Assembly: GCA_023423405.1 (NCBI GenBank)
Contig: JAFAFR010000053.1
Span: 1 to 9,737 of the forward strand
DNA length: 9,737 nucleotides
Reading direction: 5' to 3'
Origin: Bacteroidota bacterium
GTDB lineage: Bacteria > Bacteroidota > Bacteroidia > Chitinophagales > Chitinophagaceae
The position numbers were made by a program, and so were the translations under genes. Numbering within the stretch: position 1 is the stretch's first letter; every line of letters begins with the position of its first letter. The notes beneath the pieces were generated by a model, which saw only the letters and a program-made list of their open reading frames with translations, did no database searches and was not told the origin of the DNA. Below, piece by piece: positions 1-5,300 of this stretch.

Positions 1-2
1 TG

Positions 3-509
3 GCAGGCGAGGAAATCCTTGCCGCATTCGATCGAGCGTGTGAGCAGTCGCAGAAAAATGCATTGGCCAAAGGCCATGCCTCTGCGTTGCAGACCGAGGT
101 GCGCCCCGATGCGCAGGCGGCGTGGGAAGTGTGCAAATTCGTGCTGCCTCTGCCGCTGCCCCTGTTGATGTGTGCTGTCGGCAATGTGATCGACAATGCA
201 TTGCGGCACAACGTCGGTGAAAAGGCCGTGGATGTAGTGATTGAGTTGGCACCCACCCAGGATGGCATTTACGTGCACGTCCGTGACTATGGCCAAGGTA
301 TGACGGAGGCCGAGTGCGAACAAGCGCTGAAGCGCTTTTGGCGCAAAAACCCTTTGGGGCAGGGTACAGGCTTGGGGCTCACGATTGTGCAGCGCATCAT
401 CGCCAGTGCAGATGGCCGTCTGAGCTTGGAGCCTGCCGAAGGCGGTGGCTTGCTGGTGCGGTTGTTTTTGCCGGCAGTGGTGCAGGGTGCAAGCATTGCT
501 GCTGTGTAG
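3..509 (+). CDS. Sensor histidine kinase, C-terminal part (partial at left edge)
   Basis: This is the end of a two-component sensor kinase. The visible part is the ATP-binding HATPase_c domain, which supplies ATP for autophosphorylation of a histidine that lies outside the window, followed by phosphotransfer to a response regulator. The frame is open from base 3, so the TTG at 63 is not a real start. The N box is seen as NVIDNALRHN from about base 183, with the Mg-binding Asn in the DNALRH core. The G1 box is DYGQGM (285-302), RFWRKNP fills the ATP-lid region, and the G2 box is GTGLGLTIV from base 363. The protein ends shortly after the last beta strand, as is usual for the family. It is most like QseC/PmrB-type kinases of Burkholderiales, but subfamily and signal cannot be read from this fragment. 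It is followed by a terminator and then the island integrase, so I take it as the chromosomal flank. Confidence 0.93.
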   Translation, partial: AGEEILAAFDRACEQSQKNALAKGHASALQTEVRPDAQAAWEVCKFVLPLPLPLLMCAVGNVIDNALRHNVGEKAVDVVIELAPTQDGIYVHVRDYGQGMTEAECEQALKRFWRKNPLGQGTGLGLTIVQRIIASADGRLSLEPAEGGGLLVRLFLPAVVQGASIAAV

Positions 510-575
510 CCGCAACGTCTTGGGCAGCGGTGACGACAGGGCTGCCGATAGAACGATATAGAGAAGTTAAAGTAC

Positions 576-603
576 AAAAAAAGCGCCTCTGAGGCGCTTT
601 TTT
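576..603. terminator. Rho-independent terminator after the histidine kinase
   Basis: A GC-rich stem, GCGCCT (583-588) against AGGCGC (592-597) with a three-base loop, is flanked by an A run on the left and TTTTTT (598-603) on the right. The symmetric A and T flanks let it work in both directions. It lies 67 bp after the kinase stop codon and would isolate the chromosomal operon from island transcription. Confidence 0.85.
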
Positions 604-785
604 CAATTGGCGGAAGGGGCGTCCGCTGAGACTTAGTCCGAAGCAGTTAGGGTCAGTAAAAAAACATAAGCAAAAACAATACTTATCCTTGTGCAGTCTT
701 CCGAAATGGTTCAATTCACTCCTGACTGTTCCAATTGTTTATGGTAGAAAGGATGGTAGATGCTTAAAATTTGAAGATACGTTGA
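604..785. other. Gene-free stretch between terminator and integrase; likely contains the island end
   Basis: No convincing gene or tRNA is seen here. Because the integrase gene of P4-type islands normally lies directly inside one end, the attachment site is probably in this stretch or in the kinase 3' region just before it. An octamer ATGGTAGA occurs twice in direct orientation (741-748 and 753-760, 12 bp apart) just upstream of the integrase and could be an arm-type or regulatory site. The exact junction cannot be placed without the other end of the island or an empty-site genome. Confidence 0.3.
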
Positions 786-1982
786 ATGCCTAAGATTGCT
801 AAAGAACTTTCTGCTTTACAAGTCAGCAGACTCCTCGAGGCGGGACATCATGCCGTAGGTGGTGTCACGGGACTCTACCTTTATGTCACTGCAACCGGCG
901 CTCGTTCATGGGTCTTAAGGATTGAGGTAGGGAAAAAGCGAAAGCACATGGGGCTGGGAGGATTTCCATCAGTCACATTAGCAATGGCTCGCGAGCAAGC
1001 TCGTATGGCAAGAAGCGAATTTAGAGCCGGGTTGGATCCTATCGCAGCCCGTCGTAAGGCCGTGAGCAAGCGCTTGGCAGAACAACTCAACGCTGTCACC
1101 TTTGAGAGTGCGGCGAAGGCTTACATCGATGCCCATGGTGACACATGGAAGAACCCTAAGCATAGGGCTCAATGGTCAGCAACCCTTGCTACGTATGCAT
1201 TCCCGGTGATTGGAAGCTTACAAACTGCACATGTAACCCAGGCGCATGTTCTTGCTGTTCTGGAACCTATCTGGAAGACTAAAAACGAAACGGCTGCACG
1301 CCTGCGCGGACGGATTGAAGCAGTACTAGATTGGGCTACCGTTCGAGGGTATCGCGAAGGAGAGAATCCGGCCCGCTGGAAGGGGCGGTTGGACAAACTG
1401 CTTCCTGCACCTGGAAAAATTCAAAAAACAGTACATCGTAAGGCCTTGGCCATCGATGCTGTCCAGCAGTTTATGCGTGATCTGCGTGACAAGGAAGGTG
1501 TCGCAGCTAGAGCCTTGGAATTCGTTGTTCTTACTGCAGCACGTAGTGGCGAGGTAAGAGGGGTAACGTGGAGTGAAATCGATTTGGACGCAGCGGTATG
1601 GGTGGTTCCTGGTGAGCGGATGAAAGCCGGGCGTGAACATCGAGTGCCACTATGTGCGCAAGCAGTTGAACTGCTGCACAAGGTGCCAAGATTTGTCGGT
1701 AATGAGCATGTTTTTCCATCGCCACGTGGCAAGGTGCTGTCTGATATGGCACTCTTGGCTGTCATGCGGCGTATGGAGGTGGATGCGGTCCCACATGGTT
1801 TTCGCTCAACCTTTAGAGACTGGGTTGGAGAGCGTACAGACTATCCAAGAGAGCTTGCTGAACAAGCTCTTGCACACACACTGGAGAGCAAAGTCGAAGC
1901 AGCTTATCGGCGCGGGGATGCGTTGGAGAAGCGTAGAACAATGATGCAGGAGTGGAGCGATTTCTTGTATGACACAAAGTAA
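786..1982 (+). CDS. P4-type tyrosine integrase (site-specific recombinase)
   Basis: This protein should catalyse integration and excision of the island by strand exchange through a covalent 3'-phosphotyrosine intermediate. Residues 1-90 match the N-terminal arm-binding domain of P4-type integrases (DUF4102-like), with the typical GGVTGLYLYV and GLGGFPSVTLAMAR segments. Residues about 105-190 form the SAM-like core-binding domain. The catalytic domain shows the full set of active residues: Arg253 in TAARSGEVRG, Lys280 in ERMKAG, His337 and Arg340 in HGFRSTFRDW, His364 in ALAHTLESKV and the nucleophile Tyr374 in EAAYRRGD. The length of 398 residues is normal, and no frameshift or truncation is seen. 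The ATG at 786 has a GAAG about nine bases upstream and starts the DUF4102 domain at its usual place. The last 14 bases overlap the start of the next gene, so the two are probably co-translated. Confidence 0.96.
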   Translation: MPKIAKELSALQVSRLLEAGHHAVGGVTGLYLYVTATGARSWVLRIEVGKKRKHMGLGGFPSVTLAMAREQARMARSEFRAGLDPIAARRKAVSKRLAEQLNAVTFESAAKAYIDAHGDTWKNPKHRAQWSATLATYAFPVIGSLQTAHVTQAHVLAVLEPIWKTKNETAARLRGRIEAVLDWATVRGYREGENPARWKGRLDKLLPAPGKIQKTVHRKALAIDAVQQFMRDLRDKEGVAARALEFVVLTAARSGEVRGVTWSEIDLDAAVWVVPGERMKAGREHRVPLCAQAVELLHKVPRFVGNEHVFPSPRGKVLSDMALLAVMRRMEVDAVPHGFRSTFRDWVGERTDYPRELAEQALAHTLESKVEAAYRRGDALEKRRTMMQEWSDFLYDTK

Positions 1983-3087
1983 CCCGACGCTGTCAGGGCG
2001 AACACGCGCTACTGCTGACTCGGATAAAAAGAAAATTACTTATCCAGCGAAGTATCAATTTTTTGACGATGCTTACGCTAAGCAGCATGGATATTGGATA
2101 AATAATGCAAGCGCTAGGAAAAGATTGAATTTTGAAGCGCGTATAGCAAAAATAATATTTGAATACAAAAAACACTATAACAGCATTCTCTTGCTAGAAG
2201 ATGATTTTCTAGATCTTGGTGCTGATTATTGTGAGTTTTATGATCTTTTTGCGCAGGTTAATGTTGCATCTACTGTTGCTAAAATATTGATTAGATTAAA
2301 AAATCAAGGAAAAACAACAAATTATTTAAATGATATTAATTTGTTGGGCAAATATCTAAGAGATTCTAATCTTATTATTAGAAATGGTTTTGAAAAATAT
2401 ATAAATCAAAAAATATTTGAAAATTGCTTTCACCCATACATCAATCTAGTTTTGAATATTAATGATGAATATTTGCTTCAAGCAATAGCTTCCGAAGAAT
2501 ATAAGCAATCGGAAGCTTATTTTATTCGCTCTGCAAACAGTGAGAGAAAGCGAGTTAATGATTTTTTGAGTGAAAAGTTCATCGGCAAGAAAAATATATT
2601 TGTTTGTAGATTGGATATTCTTCTGCGAGGAGACGGGAGCTTTAGAGTCTCAGAGAGAATTTCGCTGGAGGCTTATAGAAGAAATGTTGGGCAATTCTTT
2701 GAAAGTCTAGGATTGTTCGACTGTGCTTTAGAAGTGCTTTTCCCATCGGCAGTGCTTGAAGGGAAGCTAAAGCCATCAAGTTCACCTGTGGGGCAAATTT
2801 TACTAGTTTCCACTGAAAAAGTAACTGCCAACTTAAAACAACTCAAAGAGTTTGCGGGGCAAACCAAGTGTCGTGGTCTGTTGGACTTTATTCCAACGCA
2901 GCCCCTTGCGAAGGGCTTGGTGCCAACTGTTGATGGGCTGTGCCAGTTCACGCCAGCGACAGCTGAAGGGATCGGCTGGTTGGCAGAGTTCTTAACCCTG
3001 GAGAGGCGCTTTGTTGCTCCAGGAAAGACTGATGATGCTAACGCTGGATCAATTCACTGCATGAGAGATGTGAAGCTCAAGCTGTAA
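1969..3087 (+). CDS. Protein B: unknown, AT-rich; possible catalytically inactive Rep (Gp2/YagK-YfjJ) relative
   Basis: I do not recognise this 372-residue protein outright. Its ATG overlaps the integrase end by 14 bp, with GGAG 12 bases upstream, so it is likely translationally coupled. Residues 1-200 are Lys/Asn/Ile-rich and encoded by very AT-rich DNA; the DNA from about 2610 onward is clearly richer in GC. The C-terminal half resembles the layout of the Rep protein at 4156-5133. A strand FVCRLDILL (211-219) parallels IIRLDLY of Rep. A hydrophobic strand near GQILLV (275-280) sits where Rep has HMHTLLFF but carries no His pair. QF (326-327) and GIGWLAEFLT (334-343) followed by RFVAPG (347-352) parallel QF, GLECIAKYLT and RFAVPG of Rep. 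Phe341 stands where Rep has Tyr283. If homologous, it has lost the nicking residues and could bind DNA or modulate replication or excision. That role is inference. No membrane segment or signal peptide is seen. Confidence 0.85.
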   Translation: MTQSNPTLSGRTRATADSDKKKITYPAKYQFFDDAYAKQHGYWINNASARKRLNFEARIAKIIFEYKKHYNSILLLEDDFLDLGADYCEFYDLFAQVNVASTVAKILIRLKNQGKTTNYLNDINLLGKYLRDSNLIIRNGFEKYINQKIFENCFHPYINLVLNINDEYLLQAIASEEYKQSEAYFIRSANSERKRVNDFLSEKFIGKKNIFVCRLDILLRGDGSFRVSERISLEAYRRNVGQFFESLGLFDCALEVLFPSAVLEGKLKPSSSPVGQILLVSTEKVTANLKQLKEFAGQTKCRGLLDFIPTQPLAKGLVPTVDGLCQFTPATAEGIGWLAEFLTLERRFVAPGKTDDANAGSIHCMRDVKLKL

Positions 3088-3212
3088 TTTTTAAGCTCTT
3101 CTTTTTTTTAGATTTGAAAATTCTTTTTTTAGTGAAAATTTTTCTTTTTTTCTGAAAAGTTAAGTATCTTTTGTATGAAATTCGTGTGCTTTACTAAGAC
3201 TTTTATCGAATC
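3088..3212. other. T-tract-rich spacer after protein B
   Basis: This stretch contains four T runs of five to eight bases (3102-3109, 3124-3130, 3139-3143, 3145-3150), separated by short A-rich pieces. TGAAAATT occurs twice, from about 3115 and 3134. There is no GC-rich hairpin directly before the T runs, so they are not a clear terminator, although they may help end protein B transcription. Such tracts are expected to bend DNA and can act as upstream promoter elements. No gene is seen. Confidence 0.4.
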
Positions 3213-3220
3213 CTCCGGCT

Positions 3221-3248
3221 AAGGAGTTGAGTCATGGGTAGACGTTAA
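3221..3248 (+). CDS. Four-codon minigene M-G-R-R with a strong ribosome binding site
   Basis: A full Shine-Dalgarno AAGGAG (3221-3226) is followed after seven bases by ATG GGT AGA CGT TAA (3234-3248). The signal is stronger than that of most real genes in this window. CTCC at 3213-3216 can pair with GGAG at 3223-3226 across a six-base loop, which would hide the ribosome binding site. It may be a leader peptide coupled to folding of the downstream RNA, a translation-dependent switch, or chance. No protein function is claimed. Confidence 0.3.
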
Positions 3249-3252
3249 AGAA

Positions 3253-3331
3253 GTGGTCTGACGGTGAGAGGGGCTTTCATAGCGGGGGCGCTATAGACCC
3301 ACAGGCCGCACAGGTGGTTGGGCGTTTTTTT
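3253..3331 (+). ncRNA. Candidate structured RNA ending in T7
   Basis: GTGGTCT (3253-3259) can pair with AGACCCAC (3295-3302), leaving one bulged C. Inside this closing helix, and stacked against its right arm, is a perfect hairpin ATAGCG (3279-3284), GGGG loop, CGCTAT (3289-3294). A weaker helix CGC-CA against TG-GCG (3307-3324, with one A-G mismatch) is followed at once by seven T residues (3325-3331), which would suit termination. It lies in the non-coding block between protein B and the AlpA regulator, a place where P4-like elements often carry regulatory RNA. I do not recognise a known RNA family. The strand is chosen from the T run. Confidence 0.35.
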
Positions 3332-3350
3332 ACCCGTTGACAGATGTTTT

Positions 3351-3393
3351 GAGTCGAACCGTTTCGGACACTGCGAAACGGTTTCGTCGGCTC
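3351..3393. repeat. Long hairpin with perfect 10-bp stem, candidate origin or control element
   Basis: AACCGTTTCG (3357-3366) and CGAAACGGTT (3374-3383) form a perfect 10-bp inverted repeat with a seven-base loop, GACACTG. The stem continues outward through CG/CG with one bulged T and more loosely through GAG (3351-3353) and CTC (3391-3393). No T run follows, so it is not an ordinary terminator. A hairpin of this size next to a Rep-encoding element could be a nicking or single-strand origin, or an operator for the AlpA regulator that starts 56 bp further on. Confidence 0.55.
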
Positions 3394-3406
3394 ATTTCAC
3401 AGCATT

Positions 3407-3427
3407 GCTCCCAGCCTGGACTGGAGC
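3407..3427. repeat. Hairpin in the alpA-like gene leader
   Basis: GCTCCCAG (3407-3414) pairs with CTGGAGC (3421-3427) across the six-base loop CCTGGA, with one bulged C. It ends 21 bases before the AlpA-like start codon and may be part of its promoter or operator region or of the transcript leader. Confidence 0.4.
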
Positions 3428-3448
3428 ACACATACAGCGAGTCCAACG

Positions 3449-3667
3449 ATGTCTACTGCAGCCACTACCCCTCTGAAGCTCTTGCGTGCAACCCAAGTTT
3501 GCAATAAGCTAAATATTTCGAAAACTACCTTGTACGCCAAACTAGATAAAAGCTCTAAATACTACGATCCACATTTCCCACGGCAAATCAGTATCGGAGC
3601 CCACTCGGTGGCTTGGATAGAGCACCAGGTTGATAGCTGGATATCCAGTAAACTATCTGCTGTATGA
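3449..3667 (+). CDS. AlpA-family helix-turn-helix regulator
   Basis: This 72-residue protein belongs to the AlpA/MerR-like small DNA-binding regulators of prophages and P4-like islands, which commonly switch on excision or replication genes. The winged-helix signature is clear: LLRATQVCNKLNIS (10-23) is the first helix and turn, KTTLYAKLD (25-33) the recognition helix, and FPRQISIGAHSVAWIEHQVD (43-62) the wing with the family's Phe-Pro and Trp-Ile. It ends at residue 72 with the usual short helix (SWISSKL). The ATG at 3449 has only a weak ribosome binding site (GCGAG). It stands alone between two non-coding blocks and is closed by a strong terminator. Its likely targets are promoters of the rep gene or the integrase, but no binding site can be proven from sequence alone. 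Confidence 0.92.
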   Translation: MSTAATTPLKLLRATQVCNKLNISKTTLYAKLDKSSKYYDPHFPRQISIGAHSVAWIEHQVDSWISSKLSAV

Positions 3668-3682
3668 ATCGGATATAACTTT

Positions 3683-3714
3683 TATAGTCCTGGATAAAAC
3701 CAGGACTATATTTT
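3683..3714 (+). terminator. Strong rho-independent terminator after the AlpA-like gene
   Basis: TATAGTCCTGG (3683-3693) and CCAGGACTATA (3700-3710) form a perfect 11-bp stem with loop ATAAAA, followed by TTTT (3711-3714). It lies 16 bp after the AlpA-like stop codon. Confidence 0.88.
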
Positions 3715-3782
3715 CATTGTTTGCTCAAGGTTTTTTGTTTGTTTTTACTTGTTTTTGAATCGAAAGGATTGGGAGTGTAGGT

Positions 3783-3833
3783 TATTAATAGTAAAACTAT
3801 TATTTATTAATAGTTTAAGTAGTAATTGCTACT
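3783..3833. repeat. Cluster of direct and inverted repeats (TATTAATAGT, 22-bp spacing)
   Basis: TATTAATAGT occurs at 3783-3792 and again at 3805-3814, exactly 22 bp apart, which is about two helical turns, so both copies lie on the same face of the DNA. TAATAG (3786-3791) is also inverted as CTATTA (3797-3802). A related inverted pair, AGTAG (3818-3822) and CTACT (3829-3833), follows. This arrangement is what a dimeric or cooperative binding site looks like. AlpA-like protein or Rep are the obvious candidates in the neighbourhood. Confidence 0.5.
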
Positions 3834-3837
3834 AATG

Positions 3838-3866
3838 CCAAATAACCATTCGAAGGTTGGTTTTTT
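3838..3866 (+). terminator. Possible weak terminator
   Basis: AACC (3844-3847) pairs with GGTT (3855-3858), and CCAA (3838-3841) can alternatively pair with TTGG (3857-3860). The hairpin is followed by TTTTTT (3861-3866). The stem is short and AT-containing, so it may be a pause site only. Confidence 0.4.
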
Positions 3867-3895
3867 ATATTTTAAATGATAGTCTATGATTTCTA

Positions 3896-3915
3896 GCATC
3901 TGTTCTAGCAGATGC
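3896..3915. repeat. Seven-bp hairpin in the rep upstream region
   Basis: GCATCTG (3896-3902) and CAGATGC (3909-3915) flank the loop TTCTAG. The loop sequence TTCTAG also stands directly before the stem (3891-3896). No T run follows, so it is a candidate protein-binding site or RNA structure. Confidence 0.4.
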
Positions 3916-4030
3916 ATAGACAGGGTAGATGTAAAAATAATAAGAGCTTAGATAGCTTGACGGTGTCAGCCATTCACGTGGCAGTCAGGCAGGTTTTTCT
4001 TTGCCTAAAGATGAAATGATAGTTTTTAAC

Positions 4031-4057
4031 CCTAGCTACCTACTTAGGGTAGCTAGG
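4031..4057. repeat. Perfect 10-bp-stem hairpin upstream of rep
   Basis: CCTAGCTACC (4031-4040) and GGTAGCTAGG (4048-4057) form a perfect 10-bp stem with the seven-base loop TACTTAG. The next T run (from about 4071) is too far away for a normal terminator. Stem and loop sizes equal those of the hairpin at 3357-3383, although the sequences differ. It may be a replication-origin or control hairpin. Confidence 0.5.
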
Positions 4058-4098
4058 TTACTGGGCATATTTTTACTCAAGATAAGTATCTGATGCAG

Positions 4099-4128
4099 AG
4101 CTCAAACTCTTAGGAGGTTTGAGCTTTT
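4099..4128 (+). terminator. Terminator or attenuator in the rep leader
   Basis: AGCTCAAAC (4099-4107) pairs with GTTTGAGCT (4117-4125), and TTTT (4125-4128) follows. The loop carries TAGGAG. It ends only 27 bp before the Rep start codon, so it either isolates rep from upstream transcripts or attenuates rep. An 11-bp palindrome, TTACCGGGTAA (4141-4151), follows directly and covers the weak ribosome binding region. Confidence 0.65.
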
Positions 4129-4155
4129 AACTTCAATCACTTACCGGGTAAATTA

Positions 4156-5133
4156 ATGCGCTTTAACAACGACTTCTCTCAGCAGTATATCGAAGCTGAT
4201 GTAGACCATGCAGCGCTGGCTGCATGGGTTTTTCAGCTCAACAAAAAGATGAAGGATATCCGAAAAGATTTGGAAGAGTACCTAGATGAAGAAAACTTCG
4301 ATAGCGATTCATTTGACCAAGGTCTTGAGCAAGATCTCAATGCCTTGGTCCAAAACTGTCCCGTAGATGACCCCTTCAGCTTAGGCCTAGGTCCTAACTC
4401 TAACCCATATCTGAAGTGTTTCATTGCCAGCCTTGAGCAGGAGGTTGTGCGCCAGGATGTTGGGCACTTCCAGCAGGTGCAAGCAAGTCTGCTGCTGCAG
4501 ACAGTTAGGGAGAGCCTAGAGGGTAAAGACTTCTGTGATGAGCTGGAAAACCTTAAGCGCAATGAGCGCGCTACCAGCAAGTCATTGCTTCAGTACATCC
4601 TAGACCTGAAGGCTGCCTATTCCAAGCTGATGATCATTCGTTTAGACCTCTACACAGAAGAGGACGGCGAAGGAGCTCCACGAAGCTGGGAGCGTTTGAA
4701 GAAGTATGTGGAAGACCGCTATATGAGCTCCTACGTGGGCTATGCGGTGAAGTTTGAATACGGGGAGAAAAGAGGGGTGCACATGCACACCCTGCTGTTT
4801 TTTAACGGCTCTGTCGTACGCAAGGACGTAACGATGGCCAAGGCCATAGGAGAGTACTGGAATGCTTCTGTGACCAATGGCAAGGGCACCTATAGCAACT
4901 GCAACACTCCAGAGCACCTCAGGAACATGAGCTATCCAGCAGTAGGTACCTTTCACCAGTTTGATGAACGTACTCGCAAAGGGCTAGAGTGCATCGCTAA
5001 GTACCTCACCGAACAAGATCTCGCGGTGCGATTTGCCGTGCCTGGGCTGTCACGTACCCTGCGCAAAGGCACCATCAGGCAAGTGCAGCGCTCTCGTATT
5101 GAAAAGAGGATGCGCATCAGTGAAAAGGTCTGA
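4156..5133 (+). CDS. Protein A: replication protein, Inovirus Gp2 / YagK-YfjJ family
   Basis: This is the element's probable replication initiator, expected to nick DNA at an origin. The first 150 residues are helical and acidic and are not recognised. The C-terminal domain shows the family pattern in order: strand IIRLDLYTEEDG (160-171); GYAVKFEYGEKRGVHMH (195-211) and LLFFNGS (213-219), with His209 and His211 forming an HUH-like metal-binding pair; IGEYW (231-235); GKGTYSNCN (242-250); QFDERTRKGLECIAKYLTEQ (268-287), where Tyr283 is a candidate nucleophile by position; and RFAVPGLSRTLRKG (292-305). Such proteins occur in filamentous phages, cryptic prophages and P4-like islands. The ATG at 4156 has no strong ribosome binding site and lies behind a terminator-like hairpin, suggesting tight control of dosage. 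Assignment of the catalytic tyrosine is inference. Confidence 0.88.
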   Translation: MRFNNDFSQQYIEADVDHAALAAWVFQLNKKMKDIRKDLEEYLDEENFDSDSFDQGLEQDLNALVQNCPVDDPFSLGLGPNSNPYLKCFIASLEQEVVRQDVGHFQQVQASLLLQTVRESLEGKDFCDELENLKRNERATSKSLLQYILDLKAAYSKLMIIRLDLYTEEDGEGAPRSWERLKKYVEDRYMSSYVGYAVKFEYGEKRGVHMHTLLFFNGSVVRKDVTMAKAIGEYWNASVTNGKGTYSNCNTPEHLRNMSYPAVGTFHQFDERTRKGLECIAKYLTEQDLAVRFAVPGLSRTLRKGTIRQVQRSRIEKRMRISEKV

Positions 5134-5300
5134 GTAGGTGTCGGTGACTGAGTGGTGAGCCGGTTTGGAGGGCCGGTATAGGCGGAAGCGGACATCCTGC
5201 TGACGTTGACTAGCCGTTCAGCCACACCATGCGGATCCAGGGCCGTGGCTAAAGACCTGAAGCTATGATCCATGCGACAGTACCCTATAGGGAGTGAGCA
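5134..5300. promoter_or_regulatory. Leader region of the helicase-nuclease gene
   Basis: This 167-bp spacer separates rep from the cargo genes. AGCCAC (5220-5225) is inverted as GTGGCT (5245-5250). TATGAT (5264-5269) is a good -10 match, but no good -35 box lies at the right distance. A perfect palindrome CCCTATAGGG (5283-5292) overlaps the ribosome binding site GGGAG (5290-5294) of the next gene and could be an operator or translational control site. No terminator is obvious after rep, so read-through from rep is possible. Confidence 0.4.

Noticed and set aside
397..714. Minus-strand frame over the kinase end and terminator
   Set aside because: It reads through a clear terminator hairpin and the coding sequence of the kinase; a shadow.
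3201..3226. T-loop-like sequence ATCGAATCC that might be a tRNA end or att core
   Set aside because: No T-stem, acceptor stem or anticodon arm can be formed around it, and it is better explained as the start of the minigene leader.
5283..5294. CTATAGGGAG resembling the end of a T7-type phage promoter
   Set aside because: The upstream part of such a promoter is missing; it is a CCCTATAGGG palindrome overlapping the ribosome binding site of the helicase gene.
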